A stretch of 64,000 bases of DNA from Acidobacteriota bacterium (GTDB taxonomy: Bacteria > Acidobacteriota > Terriglobia > Terriglobales > SCQP01): NCBI GenBank assembly GCA_021818955.1, contig JAKASR010000003.1, forward strand, positions 186,001-250,000, in the 5' to 3' direction. How positions within the stretch are numbered: position 1 is the first letter of the stretch; each line of letters opens with the position of its first letter. Both the position numbers and the translations under genes were made by a program. Below the pieces are notes generated by a model. The model had not been told where the DNA came from and searched no databases. It saw only the letters and a list, made by a program, of their open reading frames with translations. Shown in pieces: positions 26,234 through 35,081 of the stretch.

Positions 26234-26510
26234 GGAAGCGTTAGCGGCCGCGCCGCGGCGGCACGGCCGCTTTTACTTTAGGCGCTGACGCTTTCGCAAA
26301 AGTCCGGCCGAAACCGGACGCAGGGCGAATACTCATGGCTGCCGGGCATTGACAGGCGCAATTCCTGCGGAATTGCTTGGTATTGTCGTTCATAGGCGCG
26401 GGACCTAATAGGAACCCCGCGCGATACCGGCCTGCGGGCATAGCTAGAGGCAATTTCTCTGAAATTGCCAATGACGAAAACTGCTGTCCGACTCGGCCGT
26501 TAACGCTTCC
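26234..26510 (+). repeat. Mosaic palindromic repeat, copy E (complete, with terminal inverted repeats)
   Basis: 277 bp. The left end ggaagcgttagcggccg (26234-26250) and the right end cggccgttaacgcttcc (26494-26510) are 17-bp inverted repeats with one mismatch. Between them are H1 (from 26258), H2, H3, H4 and H5 (caatttctctgaaattg, with a loop different from copy D). It lies 17 bp after mutL. This copy has the fullest module set and is the reference for the family. No reading frame of its own makes a protein-like product. Confidence 0.9.
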
Positions 26511-26634
26511 GGACTGCGGCTGTTTCTTATTCGATTCATTCAAATTCCCGATACTGCCGCCGGCCAATGCAGCCTACAATAGGCGGCAACGGATAAAACG
26601 GCTTGACTTCCCTGCCCTCCACTCGAATTAGCCG

Positions 26635-26675
26635 CCGCTGATTCCACATCCCGGAATCAGCGGGTCCGATTTTTT
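26635..26675 (+). terminator. Terminator-like hairpin in the cimA upstream region
   Basis: An 11-bp perfect stem (ccgctgattcc at 26635-26645, ggaatcagcgg at 26653-26663) with a 7-nt loop is followed by gtccga and six T (26670-26675), 71 bp before cimA. It could end mutL transcripts that pass repeat E, or act as a cimA attenuator. TTGACT at 26603-26608 is a possible -35, but its transcript start would fall inside the stem. The rest of 26511-26746 shows nothing else. Confidence 0.65.
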
Positions 26676-26746
26676 CTCAGCAGCTCCCTTCATGTTTGCG
26701 CCAAGCCAATACGCCGGGCGTAAGCCGGCCTTCAGGACAACTTTTA

Positions 26747-28372
26747 ATGCGAATTGAAATCTATGACACCACCTTGCGCGACGGCACCCAGGGCGAGCAG
26801 ATCGCTTTCACCGCCTCGGAAAAGCTGAAAGCCGCCGCCCTGCTCGACGCGCTCGGGGTGGATCTGATCGAAGGCGGCTGGCCCGGCGCCAATCCGCGCG
26901 ACAGCGAATTTTTCCAGCGCGCCCGCGGCCTGTCTCTGGCGCATGCCCGGCTGGCGGCCTTCGGCTCGACCGCGCACCCCAACGCCGCGCCGGAAAACGA
27001 CGCCAACCTGCGCGCCCTGCTCGATGCCGAAACCGAGGTGGTCACCATCTTCGGCAAAAGTTGGACGCTGCATGTCGAACAGGCCCTGGGCATCAGCCGG
27101 GAGGAAAATCTGCGGCTGGTGGAAGCCTCGGTCAAGCGGCTGGCGCGCGCCGGCCGCGAGGTGATCTTCGACGCCGAACATTTCTTTGATGGCTATCGCG
27201 CCGCGCCCGATTATGCGCTGGCGGTATTGCGCGCCGCCCGCGACGGGGGCGCTTGCCGCCTGGTGCTGTGCGATACCAACGGCGGCTCCCTGCCCGAGTT
27301 CATTGCCGCCGCCACCACGGCGGCCATCAGGACGCTGCCGAGCGCGCGCATGGGAATCCACCCCCATAATGATTGCGATTTGGGCGCGGCCAACGCCCTG
27401 GCCGCGATCGCGGCGGGAGCCACTCACGTCCAAGGCACCTTCAATGGCTGGGGCGAGCGCTGCGGCAATGCCAGCCTGTGCTCGCTGTTGCCGCTGCTCG
27501 AGCTGAAGCTGGGGCATGAGACCATCGGGCGCGAACGGCTGCGGCAGCTCGAGCCGGTGGCGCGGCAACTGGCCGAACTGGCGGGCGTACCCCTGCATCA
27601 CCGGCTGCCTTTTGTCGGCGCCAGCGCCTTCGCCCATAAAGGCGGCATTCACGTTTCCGCCGTGCGCCGGCTGCCGGCCAGTTACGAGCATATTGAACCG
27701 GAAGCGGTTGGCAATCAGCGCCGGATTCTTGTCTCCGACCTGGCCGGACGCAGCAATATCCAGGAAAAAGCGCGGGAACTGGGCATGGAGCTGGACGCCC
27801 ATCAGGCGGCCGCCGTCACCCAGGCCATCAAACAGCGCGAGCACGCCGGCTATGAATTGGAAGGCGCCGATGGCACGCTGGCGCTGCTGCTCGCCCAGCA
27901 TACCGAGGCTGGCGCGCCGCCCTTCCAGGGTTTGCGGTTTGAAATCGTGTCACGCTACGCCGAACCCGAAGCCGCCACGGTCGCAACCGCCTCCGCTACT
28001 GGCGATATCTCAACCCCGCCGCCGCACGCATGGCCCGTTGCCGCGGGGGCATCGGAGGCCCGCGTCTGGCTGCGAGTCCAGGGCAAGCTGGTCGAAGCCA
28101 CGGCTCAGGAAGATAGTGGACCGGTGGCGGCGCTTGATCGCGCCCTGCGCGCCGCGCTGTCGGGCCCTTACCCCCAACTCCAGGATGTGGTGCTGACCGA
28201 CTATAAAGTCCGCATTCTGGAAGGCAGCCGCGGTACGCGCGCGCGGGTGCGAGTGCGGGTGGAATCGAGCGATGGGCGGCGCAGTTGGGTCACTGTCGGG
28301 GTTTCCGACAATATTCTCGAAGCTAGTTGGGAGGCGCTGCTGGAATCCTTCGCCTGCCATCTACGGAATTAA
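26747..28372 (+). CDS. cimA: (R)-citramalate synthase
   Basis: 541 residues. The HMGL-like TIM-barrel begins YDTTLRDGTQGEQIAFTASEKL and has LIEGGWPGANPRDSEFF, FDAEHFFDGYRAAPDYAL and HPHNDCDLGAANALAA (metal-binding His pair). The C-terminal LeuA allosteric domain is at about 420-541. The GWPG and EHFFDGY sequences distinguish the long CimA type from 2-isopropylmalate synthase. It makes citramalate from pyruvate and acetyl-CoA for the threonine-independent isoleucine route. I chose the ATG at 26747 over a Met 17 codons upstream because the sequence before it is not conserved and caggac precedes it. Confidence 0.92.
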   Translation: MRIEIYDTTLRDGTQGEQIAFTASEKLKAAALLDALGVDLIEGGWPGANPRDSEFFQRARGLSLAHARLAAFGSTAHPNAAPENDANLRALLDAETEVVTIFGKSWTLHVEQALGISREENLRLVEASVKRLARAGREVIFDAEHFFDGYRAAPDYALAVLRAARDGGACRLVLCDTNGGSLPEFIAAATTAAIRTLPSARMGIHPHNDCDLGAANALAAIAAGATHVQGTFNGWGERCGNASLCSLLPLLELKLGHETIGRERLRQLEPVARQLAELAGVPLHHRLPFVGASAFAHKGGIHVSAVRRLPASYEHIEPEAVGNQRRILVSDLAGRSNIQEKARELGMELDAHQAAAVTQAIKQREHAGYELEGADGTLALLLAQHTEAGAPPFQGLRFEIVSRYAEPEAATVATASATGDISTPPPHAWPVAAGASEARVWLRVQGKLVEATAQEDSGPVAALDRALRAALSGPYPQLQDVVLTDYKVRILEGSRGTRARVRVRVESSDGRRSWVTVGVSDNILEASWEALLESFACHLRN

Positions 28373-28463
28373 TATTCATCACCCTGATGAGGTGCGGAAA
28401 ATACGCATATTTCTCCCGTTCCGCCCTGCCCGGCGAAACGGGCCATATCGTGGCAGGCGCGTG

Positions 28464-29075
28464 TTATAGCTCGCGCCGGCCTTCGAGAGCTTTCAGCATC
28501 GTGACCTCGTCGGCAAACTCGATTTCGGTGCCCACTGGAATGCCCATGCCGATGCGGCTGACCTTGACGCCGAGCGGCTTCAACAGGCGGGCGAGGTAGG
28601 CGGCGGTAGCTTCGCCTTCGGAATCGGGGTCGGTGGCAAGGATGATCTCGCGCACCGGCGGCTGGCCGGGCGTTTCGCGCAGGCGCAACAGCAGCGAATG
28701 AATACGCAACTGATCGGGGCCGACGCCCTGCAGCGGCGCGATGGCGCCGTGCAGCACGTGATAGAGTCCGTTGTACTCGCGGGTTTTTTCTATCGAGAAA
28801 ATATTATTGGGTTCCTCGACCACGCAGATGACCTCGCGGTTGCGCCGGGGGTCGGCGCAGAACTGGCAGGGGTCGATGTCGGTGAGGTTATTGCACACCG
28901 AGCAGAAGCGCATGTTCTCGCGCAAGCCGGCCAGGGCGCGGGCGAGCGCGGCGGCGCGTTCCGGCTCGGCGCGCAGCAGGTGGAAAGCGATCCGCTGCGC
29001 CGACTTTTGCCCGATGCCGGGCAGGCGTTTCAGTTCGTCAATTAACTGCGCCAGGGGAGCGGCGAAATCGTCCAT
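28464..29075 (-). CDS. recR: Recombination mediator protein RecR
   Basis: 203 residues, normal length. An N-terminal helix-hairpin-helix ([17 protein letters not shown], 18-34), a C4 zinc finger (C58, C61, C70, C73), and a Toprim domain ([44 protein letters not shown]) are all present. It works with RecF and RecO to load RecA at gaps. The ATG at 29075 is chosen because it starts exactly at the conserved N-terminus. ybaB lies 109 bp upstream on the same strand, the usual ybaB-recR order. Confidence 0.97.
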   Translation of the reverse strand: MDDFAAPLAQLIDELKRLPGIGQKSAQRIAFHLLRAEPERAAALARALAGLRENMRFCSVCNNLTDIDPCQFCADPRRNREVICVVEEPNNIFSIEKTREYNGLYHVLHGAIAPLQGVGPDQLRIHSLLLRLRETPGQPPVREIILATDPDSEGEATAAYLARLLKPLGVKVSRIGMGIPVGTEIEFADEVTMLKALEGRREL

Positions 29076-29184
29076 GCGGAATGGTTCGGCGGCGCCGGAG
29101 CGGCCCGGCCGGTTTCCTTTTTTTTCAAGCGTCGCTATCAGCATACCGGATCGCGGCTCGTGCCCGCGGCCCGGAAGGCCCGGT

Positions 29185-29499
29185 TTAGCCCTGGTTGCCA
29201 AACGGCAGCAGGCCGGAGGCGATGCCGCCCAGTTCGCTTTGCAGGCGCTCGTCCACCCGCCGCGAGGCCTCATTGATGGCGGCCCGCACCAGCTCGGCCA
29301 GCATTTCCGGGTCGGTGCGCGCCACTTCCGGCTCGAACTTAAGTTCCAGCAGCATCTTCTGCCCATTCATGCGCACCTTGACCATGCCGGCGCCGGCCGT
29401 GCTTTCCACCACCACAGCGCTCATCTTTTGCTGCAGGGTTTCGTACTGCCGGCGGGCCTGTTCCATCCACTCCTGGAATTGCCCTAAATTAAATGCCAT
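29185..29499 (-). CDS. ybaB: Nucleoid-associated protein YbaB/EbfC
   Basis: 104 residues. The family pattern is complete: an N-terminal coiled coil ([29 protein letters not shown]), the beta-sheet [23 protein letters not shown], and the C-terminal helix [28 protein letters not shown]. It binds DNA as a dimer. It is directly upstream of recR, as in many bacteria. dnaX, often next to it, is absent here. Confidence 0.96.
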   Translation of the reverse strand: MAFNLGQFQEWMEQARRQYETLQQKMSAVVVESTAGAGMVKVRMNGQKMLLELKFEPEVARTDPEMLAELVRAAINEASRRVDERLQSELGGIASGLLPFGNQG

Positions 29500-29550
29500 C
29501 GCGGTTCAGTGTTTCTATGGATGCCGGCGGCGCCAGCCGCGCTCTCGGCG

Positions 29551-30402
29551 TTATTCGCAGCGAATGACCCGCAACTCCCGCCGCCCCAGGCTGGCTTCTT
29601 CGGAATGCGGATAATTGCGGATCAGGCTTTGCAGTTCGCGCCGTGAGGCTGTGCATTGCCCCAATTTCGATAGCGCCAGCGCTTTCTTCAGTTCCGCGCC
29701 GGGGGTAAGCTGGCGGTCGCCATAATGGTCAATGACCGCGTTAAATTGCGCGATCGCCTTCCTGTATTGCTGTTGCTGATTATAAATGTCGCCGAGATAA
29801 TAGGACGCCTTGGCGGCATGATAGTCGGATGGATAGCTGTTGAGAAACTGCTCGAACTCATGCTGCGCCAGCACATTGGCGCCGGAAACGTAATCGGTTA
29901 GCGCATTCTGAAACAGCGTTTCGGGCGGGAGCACGTTGGATTGCGGCGTGACGCCGGGCCCGGCCGGCGCGCCCGCAGCCCCCGGCGTCACCGCTCCCGG
30001 AACCGTGGTGGGCGCCGGCAGCGTTTGCTGCGCCTGCTGCATGGTCTTCAACGTGTCGTTCATGCGGTTCAGGCGCGCCTGCAAATTGGCCAGTTCATCG
30101 CTCAAAGCCTGAATCTGCTGCTGGAGCTGGCTTTGCCGCTGGTTGGCATTGAGCCCGGAGGTGGTTTGCGCCTGCCGGATGTTATTCAATTCCTGGGTCA
30201 TTTTGTTTACGGTGTCGGTATTTTGGCTGATTAACGCCTTCATGACCGCCACGTTGGTATCGAGGTCCTTCTGTAAGCCGTTCATTTGCGCAATCAGCAA
30301 AGAAACCTGATTCAACAACGTGCGTCCCCAATCGGGAACAGCATAGGCGGGGGTTAATGCCAGCGTGATTAACAACACCAGGCCGACAAGTCGTGTCTTC
30401 AT
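29551..30402 (-). CDS. CpoB/YbgF-like periplasmic coiled-coil and TPR protein
   Basis: 283 residues. A clear Sec signal peptide (MKTRLVGLVLLITLALTPAYA) is followed by a long coiled coil rich in Gln and Asn (about 30-125), a Pro/Ala/Gly linker (130-160), then TPR repeats (ETLFQNALTDYVSGANVLAQHEFEQFLNSYPSDYHAAKASYYLGDIYNQQQQYRKAIAQFNAVIDHY). This order is that of CpoB/YbgF of the Tol-Pal system, which coordinates outer-membrane constriction with septal peptidoglycan synthesis. No tol or pal gene is in the window, so the role rests on domain order. Confidence 0.85.
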   Translation of the reverse strand: MKTRLVGLVLLITLALTPAYAVPDWGRTLLNQVSLLIAQMNGLQKDLDTNVAVMKALISQNTDTVNKMTQELNNIRQAQTTSGLNANQRQSQLQQQIQALSDELANLQARLNRMNDTLKTMQQAQQTLPAPTTVPGAVTPGAAGAPAGPGVTPQSNVLPPETLFQNALTDYVSGANVLAQHEFEQFLNSYPSDYHAAKASYYLGDIYNQQQQYRKAIAQFNAVIDHYGDRQLTPGAELKKALALSKLGQCTASRRELQSLIRNYPHSEEASLGRRELRVIRCE

Positions 30403-30579
30403 GGCAGCACTATTATGACGCAGAATTCCAACCCGCGGTGTCGGGAATGCATCCGCCCAGTCACCCTGATTCAGTCATAGCCTTTCGTCCTCCTGCCGAC
30501 CATCCGGTAAGCCTAATTCTTGGCGGCTCAGTGTCTTATCGCTTCCACTCGCGTGTTATACCAAAATCAGGAGGCGGGC

Positions 30580-31722
30580 ATGGACTTGGGGTTGACGGCG
30601 GAGCAGCAGCAGTTGCGGCAGTCGGTGCGCGAACTATCCGAGCGCGAGATTCGCCCCCAGGTGATGCGCTGGGATGAGGCTCAGTCCTGGCCCGCCGAAG
30701 CGCTGGCGCCGCTCGCGGCCATGGGCTGCATGGGCATGCTCGTGCCCGCCGAATACGATGGCGCCGGCCTGGGCTATATCGAATACACGCTCGCCCTGGA
30801 GGAACTGGCGCGCGTGGATCCGAGCGTGGCTTTGATTGTGGAGGCGCACAATTCACTCTGCACCAACCATATTCTGGTGGCCGGCAACGAGGCTCAAAAA
30901 CGCCGCTATTTGCCCAGGCTGGCAAGCGGCGAGTGGATTGGCAGCTGGAGCCTGACCGAGCCGGGCGCCGGTTCCGATGCCGGCGGCGCCCGCACCCGCG
31001 CCGAACGCCGCGACGGCGGCTGGGTATTGCAAGGCGCTAAAACGTTTACGACCAATGGCGCGCATGCTCAGGTATGCGTGGTGATGGCGGTGACGCAGCC
31101 GGAGCGGGGCAAGCACGGCATCTCGGCTTTCATTGTTGAGCGCGGCACGCCCGGTTTCTCTAACGGGCGCAAGGAAAACAAGCTGGGCATGCGCGCCAGC
31201 GATACGTCCGAAATGCTGTTCGATAACTGCCGGCTGCCGGCGGAAGCGCTGTTGGGCAAAGAGGGCGAAGGTTTTGTGGATGCGCTCAGGATTCTCGACG
31301 GCGGGCGCATCGGCATCGCGGCCCTCGCGGTCGGCTTGGCGCAAGGCGCGTATGAAACCGCCCGTAACTACGCCCGCCAGCGAAAACAATTCGGCAAAAC
31401 CCTGGCCGAGTTTCAGGCGATCCAGTGGAAGCTCGCCGACATGGCTACGGAAATCGAAGCGGCGCGTCTGTTGACCTGGCGGGCGGCATGGCAGATGGAC
31501 AGTGGCGTGACCGCCACCCTGGCCGCCGCCATGGCTAAGCTCAAAGCCGGCGAAGTGGCCGTGCATGCCGCGGGCGAGTGTGTGCAGATTCATGGCGGCT
31601 ATGGCTTCGTTAAGGACTATCCGGCTGAAAAGTATTATCGCGACGCGCGGCTGTGCACCATCGGCGAAGGCACCAGCGAAATTCAGCGGATACTGATCGC
31701 GCGCGAGGTGTTGAAGCAATAA
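30580..31722 (+). CDS. Acyl-CoA dehydrogenase (short/branched-chain type)
   Basis: 380 residues. Family motifs: SWSLTEPGAGSDAGG (FAD and substrate site), KTFTTNGAHAQVCVVMA, GGRIGIAALAVGLAQGAYETARNYARQRKQFGKTL, and IGEGTSEIQR with the catalytic-base Glu at about 363. The ATG at 30580 has AGGAGG 6 nt upstream. It oxidises an acyl-CoA to the enoyl-CoA with electrons to ETF. The next genes, meaB and methylmalonyl-CoA epimerase, suggest a role in branched-chain amino acid or propionyl-CoA breakdown (isobutyryl-, 2-methylbutyryl- or butyryl-CoA). The exact chain cannot be read. Confidence 0.93.
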   Translation: MDLGLTAEQQQLRQSVRELSEREIRPQVMRWDEAQSWPAEALAPLAAMGCMGMLVPAEYDGAGLGYIEYTLALEELARVDPSVALIVEAHNSLCTNHILVAGNEAQKRRYLPRLASGEWIGSWSLTEPGAGSDAGGARTRAERRDGGWVLQGAKTFTTNGAHAQVCVVMAVTQPERGKHGISAFIVERGTPGFSNGRKENKLGMRASDTSEMLFDNCRLPAEALLGKEGEGFVDALRILDGGRIGIAALAVGLAQGAYETARNYARQRKQFGKTLAEFQAIQWKLADMATEIEAARLLTWRAAWQMDSGVTATLAAAMAKLKAGEVAVHAAGECVQIHGGYGFVKDYPAEKYYRDARLCTIGEGTSEIQRILIAREVLKQ

Positions 31723-31735
31723 GGCGGTCAAATCC

Positions 31736-31741
31736 TATACT
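31736..31741 (+). promoter_or_regulatory. -10 box TATACT 6 nt before the meaB start codon
   Basis: TATACT ends 6 nt before the ATG at 31748; no Shine-Dalgarno sequence lies between. TTGAAG at 31711-31716 is a possible but poorly spaced (19 bp) -35. It suggests a leaderless internal promoter between the acyl-CoA dehydrogenase and meaB. Confidence 0.5.
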
Positions 31742-31747
31742 GAAATC

Positions 31748-32719
31748 ATGCCGGGATTGCACCATCTGGATCCGGCCGGTTGGGCGCGGCAAATCCGGGC
31801 CGGCGACCGGCGGGCGCTGGCGCGCGGATTGAGCCTGGTCGAAAACGATCAGGCAGCCGGCGAGCGTTTACTGGCGGAATTGTTTCCCGCCGCCGGACAC
31901 GCCCGCATGATCGGCATTACCGGCCCCCCCGGCGCCGGCAAAAGCACGCTGGCCAGCGGCCTGGCGCGGCTTTACCGCGACCGGGGCGAGCGAGTCGCCA
32001 TTCTGGCCGTGGATCCGACCAGCGCCTTCAGCGGCGGCGCCTTGCTCGGCGACCGTATCCGCATGCAGGAACACTGGCGGGACGAGGGCATTTATATCCG
32101 CAGCATGGCCACCCGCGGCGCGCTGGGCGGGCTAGCCGCCGCAACCCCGCGGCTGGCCGATCTGCTCGAGGCCGCCGGCTTCGAACGCATCCTGATTGAG
32201 ACGGTCGGCGTCGGCCAGGATGAGATCGAAATTGCGCGCGCCGCCGACGTGACTGTACTCGTGCTCGTGCCCGGATTGGGCGACGACATTCAGACCATCA
32301 AGGCCGGAGTGATGGAAATTGCCGATGTGTTGGTGGTCAACAAAGCCGACCGCGGGCCCGAGCGGCTCGAACAGGAACTCCGCGCCGCGCTCACGCTGGA
32401 TGGGCGCGACGATGGCTGGCGTCCGCCCATCGTGCGCGCGATCGCCACGACTGGACAAGGCCTGCCGGCGCTCGCCGAGGCGGTGGCCGCGCGCGAAACG
32501 GCGCTTGAGCAAAGCCAGGGCCGCGAACCCAGCCGCCGCCGGCAATGGCGCCATCGCCTGGATACCATGCTGGCCGACCGCGTCTGGCGCCAGTTGGGCG
32601 CGGCGCACCTGGCGAGCGAACTTGACCAGATGGCCGCCGCGATTGCCGCCGGACGGCTGAATCCTTATCGCGACCAGGTGCTGGATAATTTTCTGCGCCG
32701 CTTTCTGCCTAAACCGTAA
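31748..32719 (+). CDS. meaB: Methylmalonyl-CoA mutase-associated GTPase MeaB
   Basis: 323 residues of the ArgK/MeaB G3E GTPase family. Walker A GPPGAGKS (59-66), then LAVDPTSAFSGGALLGDRIRM, ETVGVGQDEIEIA (Walker B/base region) and NKAD. The C-terminal dimerisation arm is present (LDQMAAAIAAGRLNPYRDQVLDNFL). MeaB gates loading of adenosylcobalamin onto methylmalonyl-CoA mutase and protects it from inactivation. The mutase is not in the window, but the epimerase follows 59 bp later, supporting the pathway assignment. Confidence 0.95.
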   Translation: MPGLHHLDPAGWARQIRAGDRRALARGLSLVENDQAAGERLLAELFPAAGHARMIGITGPPGAGKSTLASGLARLYRDRGERVAILAVDPTSAFSGGALLGDRIRMQEHWRDEGIYIRSMATRGALGGLAAATPRLADLLEAAGFERILIETVGVGQDEIEIARAADVTVLVLVPGLGDDIQTIKAGVMEIADVLVVNKADRGPERLEQELRAALTLDGRDDGWRPPIVRAIATTGQGLPALAEAVAARETALEQSQGREPSRRRQWRHRLDTMLADRVWRQLGAAHLASELDQMAAAIAAGRLNPYRDQVLDNFLRRFLPKP

Positions 32720-32778
32720 TAGCACTCCTCGCCGCAGCCATCATCCCGCCAAAAAGCATGGGAAGATAGGGATTCGTC

Positions 32779-33189
32779 ATGTCGCCAGCGCTGGATCATT
32801 TGGGCATCGCGGTCGCCGATCTGGAAGCGGCCCTCGCCATATACCGCCGTCTTGGCCTGGAAGCCGCGGGACAGGAAGAGATTGCGCAGGAAGGCGTGCG
32901 GGTGGCCATGCTGCCGCTATCCGGCAGCCGGCTGGAGTTGCTGGAAGCCACCCGCCCCGACTCGTCCATTGCCCGTTTTCTGGCGCGGCGCGGTCCCGGG
33001 CTACATCACATCGCTTTGCGGGTCACCGGCCTGGCGCGCATGGTGGAGAATTTGCGCCAGGCCGGAGCGCAATTTACGCAAACCGAAATTCAAACCGGCG
33101 CCGGCGGGCATAAATATATTTTTCTGCACCCGGCAAGCGCCGGCGGTGTGCTGATTGAATTGGTCGAGGAGGCCGCCGATGGCGTCTGA
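32779..33189 (+). CDS. mce: Methylmalonyl-CoA epimerase
   Basis: 136 residues, a glyoxalase-fold (VOC) protein with the epimerase signature LDHLGIAVADLEAALAIYRRLG (metal ligand H7), LRLELLEAT-type strand SGSRLELLEATRP, GPGLHHIALRV (second His ligand) and VLIELVEE (Glu ligand near the end). It interconverts (S)- and (R)-methylmalonyl-CoA between propionyl-CoA carboxylase and the mutase. It overlaps mtnP by 11 bp. The length is that of the family. Confidence 0.95.
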   Translation: MSPALDHLGIAVADLEAALAIYRRLGLEAAGQEEIAQEGVRVAMLPLSGSRLELLEATRPDSSIARFLARRGPGLHHIALRVTGLARMVENLRQAGAQFTQTEIQTGAGGHKYIFLHPASAGGVLIELVEEAADGV

Positions 33190-34051
33190 AGCGGAGATTG
33201 GAATTATTGGAGGCAGCGGTCTTTATGCGCTGCCGGGAATCGAAGCGGGGCGGGAAATCAAGCTGGAGACCCCGTTCGGCCCGCCCTCCGATGCCTATTT
33301 TGTCGGCCGGCTGGAAGGCCGGCAAGTCGCCTTTCTCGCCCGCCATGGACGCGGCCACCGTCTGCTGCCCTCGGAGCTGAATTTTCGCGCCAATATTTAT
33401 GGCTTCAAACTGCTGGGCATCGAGCAGTTGATTTCGGTTTCCGCCGTCGGCTCGCTCAAGGAAGAGTTGCGGCCCTTGGATTTGGTTCTGCCCGACCAGT
33501 TCGTGGACCGCACCCGCGGCCGCATCTCCACTTTTTTCGGCGACGGCCTGGTGGCGCACATCGGTTTCGCCGATCCCATCTGCTCGCGGTTGCGCGGCGT
33601 GCTCGCCGACGCCTGCCGCTCCGCCCGCGTCAAGGTCCATAACGGCGGCATTTACCTTTGCATGGAAGGTCCGGCCTTCTCCACCCGGGCGGAATCGCAA
33701 CTGTATCGTTCCTGGGGCATGGATGTAATCGGGATGACCAATCTGCAGGAAGCGAAGCTGGCGCGCGAGGCCGGCCTCTGTTTCGCCACCGTCGCCATGG
33801 TCACCGATTACGATTGCTGGCACCCCGGGCATGACGCCGTCACCATTACCGAAGTGCTAACCAACTTGCAGCGCAATGCCGAAAACGCCGCCCGCGTGCT
33901 TCGCGCCGCGGTGGCAAGCCTGGCGCCGGGAAAGCGCGATTGCGGTTGCGCCCGCGCCCTGGAACATGCGCTGGTTACCGATCCCGCCGTGGTTCCGGAG
34001 GCGACCCGGCGCAAGCTGGCGCCGATTCTGGGCCCTTGGCTGCGCGCCTGA
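33179..34051 (+). CDS. mtnP: S-methyl-5'-thioadenosine phosphorylase
   Basis: 290 residues of the PNP/MTAP family. IGIIGGSGLYALPG (phosphate site), FLARHGRGHRLLPSELNFRANIYG, and the substrate loop GMTNLQEAKLAREAGLCFATVAMVTDYDCWHPG, whose DYDCW is typical of MTA phosphorylase rather than purine nucleoside phosphorylase. It splits methylthioadenosine into adenine and methylthioribose 1-phosphate. The ATG at 33179 has a strong GAGGAGG 6 nt upstream, inside mce. A PfkB kinase follows; the other methionine-salvage genes are absent. Confidence 0.93.
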   Translation: MASEAEIGIIGGSGLYALPGIEAGREIKLETPFGPPSDAYFVGRLEGRQVAFLARHGRGHRLLPSELNFRANIYGFKLLGIEQLISVSAVGSLKEELRPLDLVLPDQFVDRTRGRISTFFGDGLVAHIGFADPICSRLRGVLADACRSARVKVHNGGIYLCMEGPAFSTRAESQLYRSWGMDVIGMTNLQEAKLAREAGLCFATVAMVTDYDCWHPGHDAVTITEVLTNLQRNAENAARVLRAAVASLAPGKRDCGCARALEHALVTDPAVVPEATRRKLAPILGPWLRA

Positions 34052-34066
34052 AAATTGAAAATAATT

Positions 34067-35011
34067 ATGGCGACTCCACCTCAAATCTCTCCAGCGGCCG
34101 CGACGGTGCTTGCGGTCGGCTCGGTGGCCTTCGACTCGATCACGACCCCGCGCGGCCGCGCGGAGCGGGTGTTAGGCGGGGCGGCCACCTATTTCGCCCT
34201 GGCCGCCCGCCATTTCGCTCCGGTGCGGATCGTGGCCGTGGTGGGCGACGATTTTTTGCCCGCGCATGAGCAGTTGCTCGCATCTCGCGGCATCTGCCTG
34301 CGTGGTCTGCAACGCCGGTCGGGCAAATGTTTCTTTTGGGCCGGTGAATACGAGGCCAACCCCAACCTGCGCCGCACCCTGGCCACCGAACTGAACGTTT
34401 TCGCCGATTTCCAGCCGGAATTGCCGCAGGAATATCTTTCCAGCCCAGTGCTGTTTCTGGGCAATATTGCGCCTGAACTGCAAACCAGCGTCTGCCGGGC
34501 GCTGCCCGCGGCGCGCCTGGTCGGCGGCGATACCATGAACTACTGGATTCAAAGCCAGCCGGAGGCGGTGCGCGCTTTTCTCCGTCATCTCGATCTGCTG
34601 ATGATTAACGACAGCGAGGCGGTGGAGTTGAGCGGCGAATGGAATCTGGCATTGGCGGCGCGCAAGATCCGCGCGATGGGACCGAAGCAGGTCATCATCA
34701 AGCGCGGCGAGCACGGCGCCAGCTTGTACGCCCCGGAGGGCTGCTGCTCGATCTCCGGCTATCCATTGGAGGACGTCCGGGATCCCACCGGAGCGGGCGA
34801 TAGTTTTGCCGGCGGCGTCATCGGCTACCTGGCCTCGCAACCACAAGGCGATCCCGGCGCGCTCCGGCGCGCCCTGGTGTACGGCTCGGTGATGGGCAGC
34901 TTCGCTTGCGAGCGCTTTGGCGTCGAGCGCCTGCTCGATCTGACTCGCGAAGAAGTGGACACCCGCTATCGGGAATTTCTCGAGCTGTCGCGTATCCCCG
35001 ACGCCGTTTAA
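34067..35011 (+). CDS. PfkB family sugar/nucleoside kinase
   Basis: 314 residues. The N-terminal LAVGSVAFDSITTPRGRAERVLGGAATYFALAARHF carries the GG substrate motif; the ATP/anion-hole motif DPTGAGDSFAGG has the catalytic Asp245. LLMINDSEAVEL and VIIKRGEHGASLY are further family signatures. The start at 34067 is the first ATG; TTG at 34055 is also in frame. The position 15 bp after mtnP suggests a substrate linked to methylthioadenosine or nucleoside salvage, but sugar kinases of this family cannot be assigned from motifs alone. Confidence 0.85.
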   Translation: MATPPQISPAAATVLAVGSVAFDSITTPRGRAERVLGGAATYFALAARHFAPVRIVAVVGDDFLPAHEQLLASRGICLRGLQRRSGKCFFWAGEYEANPNLRRTLATELNVFADFQPELPQEYLSSPVLFLGNIAPELQTSVCRALPAARLVGGDTMNYWIQSQPEAVRAFLRHLDLLMINDSEAVELSGEWNLALAARKIRAMGPKQVIIKRGEHGASLYAPEGCCSISGYPLEDVRDPTGAGDSFAGGVIGYLASQPQGDPGALRRALVYGSVMGSFACERFGVERLLDLTREEVDTRYREFLELSRIPDAV

Positions 35012-35081
35012 AACCGGCAACCGGTTTCGCCGGACGATGCGGTTCGGGCCGGCCCCGGCGGCAGTGACCGCTTAAGGAAAA

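Noticed and set aside
16369-26510. CRISPR array
   Set aside because: The repeats are widely spaced (kilobases apart), modular and palindromic, without regular spacers or cas genes.
26692-26757. 21-codon frame before cimA as a leader peptide
   Set aside because: It lies after the hairpin rather than before it, overlaps the cimA start and is not rich in Ile, Leu or Val, so it does not fit an attenuation leader.
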